A stretch of 64,000 bases of DNA from contig WOFQ01000038.1 in NCBI GenBank assembly GCA_012184525.1, positions 1 through 64,000 of the forward strand, in the 5' to 3' direction. The notes under the pieces are model-generated. The model did no database searches. It worked only from the letters and a program-made list of their open reading frames with translations, and was not told where the DNA came from. Positions 55,847 to 64,000 of the stretch are shown piece by piece. Made by a program: the position numbers and the translations under genes. The DNA is from Xenoacremonium recifei (lineage: Eukaryota > Ascomycota > Sordariomycetes > Hypocreales > Nectriaceae). Within the stretch, counting starts at the first letter, position 1. Each line of letters opens with the position of its first letter.

Positions 55847-57958
55847 ATGGCCGATCAACTTAACATGGGCGCGCTCAGCCTTGCCCCCGAGGGCCAGCAG
55901 GCCCCCGGTCCCGGTGGCCAGCGATCCTACATCCCGCCTCACATGCGAGGTCGCCAGAGTGGCCCTCCTCCTGCTGCCGCCATGAACGGCGGTCCTCCCC
56001 CTGCTGGTGTTCCCGCTGCCGGCGGTCCTCCCATGAACGGACTCGGCAACAGCGCCTGGGCTAGGTACGTCACCTCCCACGCGTCATGCTCTTCTACAAA
56101 CGAGATTACTAACCATTTCAACAGCCAGAACTACGGCGCCCGACAGTCCAACTGGAGCAACGACGTCCCTACCTACCAGAACAACAACCGACGCGGAGGC
56201 TGGAACGGCGGTGGTGGCCGCGGTGGATACTCCGGCGGCGGCGGCAACTTCGATGGTCACTCCGGCGGTGGTGGTGGTTACACTGCTCGCGGTTCTGGCG
56301 ATGGCCAGTGGCGCGACGGGAAGCACATCCCCGGTCCGGCCAACCCTCGTGTTGAGCGTGAACTCTTCGGCACTCCTGATGACCCGTCCAAGCAGCACAC
56401 TGGTATCAACTTCGAGAAGTACGACGACATCCCCGTCGAGGCTTCTGGTCACGACGTTCCCGAGCCCGTTCTCCAGTTCACCACCCCTCCCCTGGATGAG
56501 CACCTTTGCCGCAACATCGAGCTGGCCCACTACAAGGTCCCGACTCCCGTCCAGAAGTACTCCATCCCCATCGTCATGGGTGGCCGTGATCTCATGGCTT
56601 GTGCTCAGACTGGTTCCGGAAAGACTGGTGGTTTCCTTTTCCCCATTCTGTCTCAGGCCTTCATCAACGGTCCTTCGCCTGTTCCTGCCGGCGCCGCCGG
56701 TCAGTTCGGCCGTCAGCGCAAGGCTTACCCGACCTCGCTGATTCTCGCCCCCACCCGAGAGCTGGTCTCCCAGATCTACGACGAGGCTCGCAAGTTCGCC
56801 TACCGTTCGTGGGTCCGACCCTGCGTGGTGTACGGTGGTGCCGATATTGGCTCCCAGCTCCGTCAGATCGAGCGTGGCTGCGATCTTCTTGTTGCTACCC
56901 CCGGTCGACTGGTCGACCTCATAGAGCGAGGCCGCATCTCCCTCTGCAACATCAAGTACCTCGTCCTGGATGAGGCTGATCGCATGCTTGACATGGGTTT
57001 CGAGCCCCAGATCCGCCGCATTGTTGAGGGCGAGGACATGCCCGACGTCGCCAACCGACAGACGCTCATGTTCTCGGCCACTTTCCCCCGCGACATCCAG
57101 ATGCTCGCCCGCGATTTCCTCAAGGACTACGTCTTCCTGTCCGTCGGCCGTGTCGGTTCCACCTCTGAGAACATCACCCAGAAGGTTGAGTACGTTGAGG
57201 ACGTTGACAAGCGCTCCGTTCTCCTGGATATCCTCCACACCCACGCCGGTGGTCTGACCCTCATCTTCGTCGAGACCAAGCGTATGGCCGACTCGCTCTC
57301 GGATTTCCTGATCAACCAGAACTTCCCTGCCACCTCCATCCACGGTGACCGAACCCAGCGCGAGCGAGAGCGTGCTCTCGAGTTCTTCCGAAACGGTCGT
57401 TGCCCCATCCTGGTCGCTACCGCCGTTGCCGCTCGTGGTCTCGATATCCCCAACGTCACCCACGTCATCAACTACGACCTGCCCACCGATATTGACGACT
57501 ACGTCCACCGTATTGGTCGAACTGGTCGTGCCGGAAACACTGGTATCGCTACCGCCTTCTTCAACCGCGGTAACCGAGGTGTCGTGCGTGAGCTGATGGA
57601 GCTCCTCAAGGAGGCCAACCAGGAAGTCCCCTCTTTCCTTGAGACCATTGCCCGCGAGTCTTCCTTCGGAGGTAGAGGTGGCGGTCGATCCCGTGGTGGT
57701 GGCCGTGGCGGTGCTACTCGTGATTTCCGCAAGTACGGCGGTGGCGGCGGTGGCGGTTTCGGAGGCAGCAGCGGCGGCGGCGGCTTCAACGGTCCCTCTG
57801 GCGGCTCCGGTGGCTTCGGCGGCGGCGGTTACGGCGGTCCTCAGGGCGGATCCGGCTACTCCGGCGGCGGTGGTTACAGCGGCGGCGGCGGCTATGGCGG
57901 TGGTGGTGGCAGCTACGGCAACCCCAGCGGCCCTGGCGGCGGCTCCTCTTGGTGGTAA
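55847..57958 (+). CDS. DED1: Ded1/DDX3 DEAD-box RNA helicase
   Basis: Exons 55847-56064 and 56125-57958 give 683 residues from MADQLNMGALSLA. The 60-base intron is phase-neutral and stop-free. The N-terminus holds the eIF4E-binding-like YIPPHMR motif and Gly-rich repeats. Helicase motifs are complete: PTPVQKYSIPI (Q motif), AQTGSGKT (motif I), PTRELVSQI (Ia), ATPGRLVDL, VLDEADRMLDMGF (motif II), MFSATFPR (III), ATAVAARGLDIPNV (V), HRIGRTGRAG (VI). The C-terminus is a long Gly-rich RGG-type tail. Ded1 promotes scanning of mRNA leaders during translation initiation and forms stress-induced condensates. The long pyrimidine-rich upstream region suggests strong expression. A 686-codon opposite-strand frame covers it entirely and is rejected as a gene. 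Confidence 0.96.
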   Translation: MADQLNMGALSLAPEGQQAPGPGGQRSYIPPHMRGRQSGPPPAAAMNGGPPPAGVPAAGGPPMNGLGNSAWARYVTSHASCSSTNEITNHFNSQNYGARQSNWSNDVPTYQNNNRRGGWNGGGGRGGYSGGGGNFDGHSGGGGGYTARGSGDGQWRDGKHIPGPANPRVERELFGTPDDPSKQHTGINFEKYDDIPVEASGHDVPEPVLQFTTPPLDEHLCRNIELAHYKVPTPVQKYSIPIVMGGRDLMACAQTGSGKTGGFLFPILSQAFINGPSPVPAGAAGQFGRQRKAYPTSLILAPTRELVSQIYDEARKFAYRSWVRPCVVYGGADIGSQLRQIERGCDLLVATPGRLVDLIERGRISLCNIKYLVLDEADRMLDMGFEPQIRRIVEGEDMPDVANRQTLMFSATFPRDIQMLARDFLKDYVFLSVGRVGSTSENITQKVEYVEDVDKRSVLLDILHTHAGGLTLIFVETKRMADSLSDFLINQNFPATSIHGDRTQRERERALEFFRNGRCPILVATAVAARGLDIPNVTHVINYDLPTDIDDYVHRIGRTGRAGNTGIATAFFNRGNRGVVRELMELLKEANQEVPSFLETIARESSFGGRGGGRSRGGGRGGATRDFRKYGGGGGGGFGGSSGGGGFNGPSGGSGGFGGGGYGGPQGGSGYSGGGGYSGGGGYGGGGGSYGNPSGPGGGSSWW

Positions 57959-59706
57959 ACCATTCAACTCCACCATATTGCAAGTCCTCCTCGGCGGAGA
58001 GGCTTGTCTGGATGCTTCTACGTTGTTTTTGGGGCACAGCATCCCCCCTTTTCTATTTTTTATTTTCTCTTTTCGGACTTTGTTGCTTTGTTTTACTCCG
58101 GACACGCGCGCGCACCTGGAATTAGGACGACACGGAGGCATCATGACCTGCGGAGAGACACGAATGCCTCACTGCTTTTTTTCATGAACATTGGCGAAAA
58201 GCAATCTTCGGACCCGCGGCATTCACGACGAATTCGGCATGTGATAGATTGCGTTTCTTTTGATTTCGGCACCCTCCTCGCTTGATACCCTTAGACCGAG
58301 ATTCGGGGAACTCGATGACGTTTGATGGAACGTGGTGTTTAATGGATCTAGTGGTTACTGGATCTGGCGGATGCATCACGACTATCATGTTCTGCAGTCT
58401 ACCTGGGGTTCCCCCGCCCCGAGGGTATTTTTCTCGTTTTTCACGAAATAGAGGGTCATGGTATCACCGTGCACACAGACATAGACAAAAAGGGGATTCT
58501 CTCGGTTCTCTGGTCGGCACAATCGCAGACAGATTTGCGGTTTCGCTCAGCAGGCCTTGTTATCTCGACGACGACGGCAACGACGACGACGACATGATGA
58601 CTTGAGGCATGAAGCGATAGAGCAATTAATGCGATACGGACCTGGAACAAGGATGGTCAACAGAACGGTTCTCTCTGTTTTTTCAAGAAAACAAAATCGG
58701 AGAGCACGGAGGCAGGCGGCCGGGCGACGTCGCCCCAAAGGTTATGGATTATTGGGATGGGCGGCAACGGCACGGCACGGCACGGATCAAAAGCTCTTTG
58801 CTCTTTGACGGTCATTGGCACATGGACATAAGGCTTTAAGGACCTGGCCAGGAAAGGGCCCGGGTCTACGAGGCCTTGAGCGCGGGACCAAGGCTACGAT
58901 GGGAGTAGCCATTGGACTCTGTCCCGTGGTAGACAGACAACCAGACTGGACTGAGGAGTCCTAGTTATAAAAAAAAATCGCACATTTGCATTTAAACCTA
59001 GTTTCCTATTGTCGCTCCTGTGATGTAACTTGTGACACTGACGAGATTTCGTCAGAAGGTGATGTCTCAAGTTGCTTTCGTATGATGAAGCCAAGGAACA
59101 TCGTCAGTTCGTGGTCCTTCGGATGACTAAGCATCTGATAATTGTACCTGTAGTGAGCACTGGGATCGAGGGGACGGACCGCTGTGCTTAGACACTTAGA
59201 CACTGGACCCCGCCACGAGGCCCGTGTTATAGATTTTATATTATCTCGTGGTGGGGTGGAATTGAACGTGTTGCAGATTCGGCGAGACTATCGTATCTTG
59301 AGGGGATTATGTTACGTGTCTTGCAGATCAATCGTAGACAAAGTCAGGTAGCGAGTGGGAGAGGTCAGTCAGTTGGGCAGAGGCAGCCCATCAATCTCAG
59401 CCAGTCCATCCCCAGCCCCCCCATCCATACATTTTCTCCACCTGCCACCACCTCCGGCCCGCGACAGCCCCCTCAGAAGAATAATCCTCCGAAGCTACAA
59501 CTCTCCAACTGTCTTATCGCAGTCCGTACGGATTCGAAGGTGAGCACTCATTCGACTTCCCTATAGTGCGATTTTTCACTCCAGCGCTGTGGCTTCATCC
59601 TAAGCCCTGCGCAGCTGTCTAGACCCTCAAAACCGACTGACACGCACCAACAGACACCGAGATCTCGAGATTCTCGCGCCCGAGAAAATACCAGCGATCC
59701 ATCATC
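57959..59706. other. intergenic region, DED1 3' side / AMP-binding-like gene
   Basis: 1.75 kb. Small repeats seen: an ACG-rich triplet stretch at about 58566-58593, three to four copies of ACGGC at about 58767-58785, and a direct repeat CTTAGACA at 59187-59202. CA- and C-rich DNA before 59700 is probably the leader of the next gene. No gene recognised. Confidence 0.5.
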
Positions 59707-61443
59707 ATGGGTCTCCTCGAGACCATCGACGAGAGCATCACCGGCCTTGTCGGCCAGTGGAACCTCTACTCCACGGGCCTGGTGACGCTGCTCATCGCCA
59801 TTGTCACGTACCGCATCTTCACGACCCGCGAGCCCGATGTCCATCCCATGCTGCTGGCCCGACAGGCCGTCGCGTCGCCAGTGCGCAACGAGGGCGAGAG
59901 TCCCGTCTACCGATCGCAGGCTGCGCCGCATGGCATGCCTCTGAACAGCGGCCTCGGCGTGAAGGATCCGGGTGCGAACAAGTGGTCGCTCGGCCGAGAC
60001 GGTGATCTTCGAGACGTCTGGCGAAAGGCGGCGGCTGGCGGAGAGGGCGGTGCCAAGGGCAGGCTCCTGACGGTCCTCGGGTCCCAGAATGTGATTGAGA
60101 GCAAGCTGGAGGATGTCACCAGACAGATCAACCTCATCGGACAGCACATTGCGGATCAGGGCGGCATTAGGGTGGCCATCTATCTGCCAAACTCCATCGA
60201 GCTGCTTGTCACGCTCTTTGCCTGCAGCTTCTACTCGAACCTGACCACCGTGCTGATCCCCTTCGACGTCTCGGACGAAGAGCTGGTTTCCATGCTTCGC
60301 CGATCCGCTGTCGACACTCTGGTGACGGCTCCTGGCGCGTTCCCGTTCGACGCTGTAGTCAAGGCGTACCCCTCGCTGAGGCAGTTGATCTGGGTCGTCG
60401 ACGAGGGAAGCAACCATCTGGACTGGAACGAGGTTCCTGAGGGTATGGGCGGCAGTGTCAACGTTTCGACCTGGCAGGACATTCTCCGGGACGCCCCTGT
60501 TGCGGCTGGCCTGGAACTGCCCGCCAACGATGAGAAGAGCACGCCTCCTTCAGATGTTGTCACCTTTTGGCAGTCCAAGCCTGGCCAGATGGAGGAAATG
60601 GTGCGCTTCAGTCAGGGCAACTTGGTGGCTGGCATCTCGTCTCAGATCACTGCTGTTCCCACCAAGGAGCGCATTGGGCCTGCGGATCTCTTCCTACCGG
60701 CAGACTCTTTGGCCAACATCCACACACTTATCATGACGCTGACGGCTTTGTACTCGAACGCTTCTGTGGCTCTCAACTCGGTTGCTGGGAAGTCTCCCGA
60801 TCTGGTCCTGGCTACTCAGGGGGTTGCGCCAACCATCATCGTGGCCAGTCCCAGCACCCTGCTCAACACCCACGTTGAATCGACGCGCAAACTTGGTTCC
60901 GCATTGGCCAAGGCTTCTCACGCCCTCTCGACGCGAACGCTGACCAAGGATGGCATCCTCTCGCCGAGCAACATCCTATCTTCCTTCTCATCCAGCTCTG
61001 TGCCCGCCATCGGAACGACCCCTGGCAAGCTCCGTCTTATCTACGTTGCGGACCGCGCCGGGACTGATACTCCACGTCTCTCGTCCAGCGTTTTGTCTGA
61101 CCTGCGCATCTTTACCGGCGCACGGGTTGTTTACGCTCTCAGCGCCCCGAAGGTGGCGGGGGCCATTGCGCAGACAGCCTTTTTCGACTACCGCGTGGGT
61201 GAAGACCACTTTGGAGGTCCTGTGACGAGCCTTGAGGTCTTCCTGAAGGATTCAGGTTCTCATAGGACAACAGACGACAAGATTGAGGGAGACGTAAGTG
61301 ATACAAAGAAGCAATATTATGTAAAAAGTGGAATGCTAATACCCGGGTAGATCGTGGTACGAGGTCCCAGCGTGGCTGGCGGCGAGTCCAATACTGGTGT
61401 TGTTGGGCAAATCCGAGACGACAACACGCTGGCTTATGCTTGA
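59707..61443 (+). CDS. membrane-anchored, degenerate adenylate-forming (acyl-CoA-synthetase-like) protein
   Basis: Exons 59707-61293 and 61351-61443 give 559 residues. An N-terminal hydrophobic segment (STGLVTLLIAIVTYRIF, about residues 18-36) should anchor it, probably in the ER or lipid-droplet membrane. The body follows the adenylate-forming (ANL) fold: TVLGSQNVIESKLEDV, GGIRVAIYLPNSIELLVTLFACSFYSN, LPADSLANIHTLIMTLTALYSN and VAPTIIVASPSTL. But the ATP-binding P-loop (usually a Ser/Thr/Gly-rich motif with Lys) is replaced by FWQSKPGQMEEMVRFSQGNLV, the usual YGxTE motif is replaced by ARVVYALSAPKVAGAI, and the C-terminal subdomain with the catalytic Lys is missing. It is therefore probably not an active ligase. 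A regulatory or lipid-binding role is conjecture. The first exon is very GC-rich. Confidence 0.8.
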
Positions 61444-61774
61444 GAATATACCCTAGCGGTGGTATAGATCGGAGGGAATGGTATTATGACGATTTACGAA
61501 GGACTGTTCAGCATGATGCATAAGGTGTATGGAGACTCGATTCGATGGTGCCGGACCACAGCCGGACCAAAGCGCTTTCCAGACCTTTTCTTGGGTAGCT
61601 TAGACGACAGAAGATTGTCAGGGTTAGTAATGGAATCGAGGATGAAACTTGTCCAAACGACTGGCTTGAGACTATTCCGAGCTCTCTACGTATGTAGTTT
61701 CAAGTTTTGAGCTTGAGCTGTGAACACTGGAGTAACAGTACAATATAAGATGCCAGATGAAAGGCAAGACAAGC
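61444..61774. other. convergent 3' region
   Basis: 331 bases between the AMP-binding-like gene and the transcription factor. AT-rich toward 61730, fitting transcript ends. Nothing else is seen. Confidence 0.5.
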
Positions 61775-63815
61775 TCACCCTAGACTGAGTGGCCATTTAG
61801 AGTTGCAGTCTGTGTATAGTTTCCAAAGCTCTGAATGATCTGATCCATTGGTTGCCATGTCGTGCTGCTTCCACATCGAGGTAATAGTATCTTGGGCGCG
61901 CTTCACGTTCTAGTATCAAATTACAATATTTAGCCCGGTTTAGACGATACGGTCGATAACAACCATAAGAACAGCGAAGAATGGAGAGAACAGAAATAGA
62001 CTCACTCCAAGACATTTTGACCTGCCGAGCTTCTCGAATACTTCGGCGACCTGGTATCTGTGATTGTCCACCGTTGATGCTGCACCTGCAATGAAGAGCG
62101 GCCATATCAACGGCGTCATCCCCCATAGCGGCGTGTCGTTTGTGTCCATCAAGACGGAGGTAGCTGATATACAGAGCAGACAGCTCTTCACTCGGCTCTG
62201 CACTTCCTGCCGCCATAGTGGGAGTTTCTTGACACACGCATATAGCAAGATGAATGAGGCCTGTCGCCGTGCTTCTGCCGTCAAAGCTAGGATCTTGGCC
62301 CGGGCCTCAATGTTTGGATGTGCTAGCATATTGTCGATAATTGTTGTCATATCGGAACGCTCTTCAAGATACATGCCTAAAGACGGACTCATTTGTCGAA
62401 CACCACATAAAGCGCGCTCCAGCTGTGATATTCGGGAATTCATATCTTCATCTCGAATATCCCCGTTGCATTTCATCTTCGCGGTATTGGTAACGGCTGC
62501 TGTTAGAGCCATCATCTCGCTAGAACAACCCATGAATCCATCAATATCCTAACACCACAACGTTAACGCCAGATAACTTGTTTCGGGCATTTTGCGAGAC
62601 CCATGAGAATGACATACCTGAAGCCCGAGACCCTGACTCAGCCAGAGTTCTGGAGTCTCCAGCAGATCAGAGCTATTGGAGCTCGTGGAAATTCCGTTAA
62701 CGGACTGGTACGCAAAGAACTTGTTCGCCCACCAGGAGATGCCCTCTCCCCATGTTGCGCTGCCGCTCCCTTGGATCTTGCTCTGCAGGATGGCTTTACC
62801 ACCATTGAGGTGCTTCCCCCAATCCGGTCCACATCCGTCTTTGATCTCGAAGACACACAGCATTATTGCCACGGCTACTAGCTCCTCATATGTCTCCCGA
62901 GGATCTCGGTCAGACAGGACCTGTTTTCTGATGTGGATAAGAGCTCTCTCCTTCTGCTCTAGCGAAATAACGTGGTAACCCGGGTTTGATTGTCTTTGGG
63001 AGAACGCCGCTACTGCAAGGATGGAATGCATGAGCGATGGGTTGTTAACAGACATGGGTATGATAATGCTACGGAATCCGTTGGATGAATCATCGTGCAT
63101 TGTGCATCTTGGCGCTATCTCGAGAGCATCTACCTTCATAGTTAGCCCCTGATGGCAATTGTCCACGATTTTGGTGCATCAGTTGCCCAACTCACAGTAC
63201 ATGAAGAGTAATTCATCTAGTGGGGTTGAGTACTCTAGAGCTGGGAAGCATGATAATTCTTTGAAGAGTGTCAAGTTTGCGGGGGGTTCTGATGAAGATG
63301 TCCCGGTCGATAGGGCTGGGGAGTTTGTCCAGCTTGCACTGACATGTGGCGAGCACACTGAAGAGGTGCCGTTATCTGCCCGATTTTCAGAGCCATCTGC
63401 TCGTTCGAAGTCGTCGAGTGTAAAACATACAAAGTGGAAATTCTTTTGGTGAGTCTGCTTGGACCTCGAAGCAGCCGCGTCCATATGCCGAAGAGTGTCT
63501 CGATTGTTGGGAACTCCAGTGGAAGATCCCCATTTGAGGCGAACTTGATATTGGCAAGAAAGTCCGAGCCGAGTACAGGCTCGACAGGACGGCTTCTCCT
63601 CTAGTCTCTCGGGTCAGCTTAGAAGCCAAACAACACACCGCTATCCGGCCTCAGCCATACCCGAACATTTCACTTTCCGTTCTGGAGAACTATGCGTCAG
63701 CATCCTGAGCGTCCGATCTTGGTATAGGGGAGTCCTTCCCTATCTCACCTTTACATGACGAGCATCCGCTTCGAGCTTTCGGGGCATGGCGCCCTAGAGT
63801 CTTTCTGATGTCCAT
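61775..63815 (-). CDS. Zn2Cys6 (binuclear cluster) fungal transcription factor
   Basis: Six exons on the minus strand (63815-63749, 63681-63661, 63600-63196, 63129-62618, 62548-62006, 61909-61775) give 560 residues. The zinc cluster is complete: Cys at 18, 21, 28, 35, 38 and 45 in GCSSCKERKVKC and SCRACTRLGLSC, spaced C-x2-C-x6-C-x6-C-x2-C-x6-C. It is spread over three exons, the middle one only 21 bases. A linker with Ser/Thr-rich sequence follows. The fungal-specific transcription-factor region then has YRS-like FRSIIIPMSVNNPSLMHSILAVAAFSQRQ, KERALIHIRKQVLSDR, DIDGFMGCSSEMMALTAAVT, LWGMTPLIWPLFIAGAA and RAQDTITSMWKQHD. Such proteins bind CGG half-sites and control metabolism or secondary metabolism; no target can be named. 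The neighbour gene is not an obvious pathway gene. Confidence 0.9.
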
Positions 63816-64000
63816 TCTCGTTTCAAACGATGGTCAAGACATGAATTTCTCATGAGGGCAACTGAATGCGAGCACCTCCCAACCCCCAACGGAGGTCGGA
63901 TTCCCTATAAGACTTACATGAGGGGCCGGAGAACATGGGGTAAGGACAAGGATCCGAGTTTGTGGATATCCTCGATTGCGCTATGTCTATGCCGAACAGC
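63816..64000. other. upstream region of the Zn2Cys6 gene, to the window edge
   Basis: 185 bases, probably leader or promoter of the minus-strand transcription factor. Nothing else is seen. Confidence 0.4.

Noticed and set aside
56084..58144. 686-codon open frame on the minus strand across DED1
   Set aside because: It lies opposite the strongly supported DED1 exons, its protein is low-complexity Val/Ala/Gly/Thr-rich, and it follows from the codon bias and Gly-rich repeats of DED1.
1..64000. tRNA, rRNA, snRNA, transposon, secondary-metabolite cluster or viral remnant
   Set aside because: I looked for the usual conserved boxes, terminal repeats and signature enzymes on both strands and saw none; a covariance-model and repeat search would be needed to exclude small RNA genes.

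Overview
This window looks like nuclear DNA from a filamentous ascomycete (Pezizomycotina, most likely a Sordariomycete). The signs are genes split by many short introns (about 42-163 bases) with GT..AG ends and CTAAC/CTGAC-like branch sites, pyrimidine-rich leaders, kilobase-scale intergenic DNA and proteins closest in motif content to filamentous-fungal families. I could build 21 protein-coding genes by joining exons by hand. I saw no tRNA or rRNA gene, transposon, virus-like gene, CRISPR array or obvious secondary-metabolite cluster.

Layout. 0-11 kb: UTP13 (+), SAD1 (+), an eIF4E2/4EHP-type cap-binding protein (-), LOC1 (+) and an alpha/beta-hydrolase of the Eht1/Eeb1 type (-). 11-26 kb is looser: the CDK12-type kinase CTK1 (+), an unrecognised nuclear-looking protein (-) and the membrane proteolipid PMP3 (-), separated by 1-3 kb gaps. 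25-35 kb: NRP1 (+), an F-box-like protein whose frame holds one internal TAG (-), and HAT2 (-). 35-46 kb: XRN1 (+), SPC3 (-), a Gfd2/YDR514C-like exonuclease-fold protein (+) and a siderophore-iron transporter (+). 46-64 kb: ULP2 (+), RRP9 (-), PRE1 (+), DED1 (+), an ER-anchored degenerate adenylate-forming protein (+) and a Zn2Cys6 transcription factor (-).

Function. About half the genes act on RNA: rRNA processing and ribosome assembly (UTP13, RRP9, LOC1), splicing (SAD1), transcription elongation (CTK1), translation and decay (eIF4E2-like, DED1, NRP1, XRN1). The rest are housekeeping (proteasome, signal peptidase, SUMO protease, histone acetylation) plus a few condition-dependent genes (siderophore transporter, Zn2Cys6 regulator, Pmp3). 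Fungal neighbours are usually independent transcription units, so I do not infer an operon-like system.

I did not find a convincing new multi-gene system. The most interesting points are single-gene ones: an in-frame TAG in an otherwise intact long gene; a proteasome gene whose start codon is split by an intron; a zinc cluster carried over a 21-base microexon; several enzyme-fold proteins lacking expected catalytic residues; and an exact iron-repressor GATA site upstream of the siderophore transporter.
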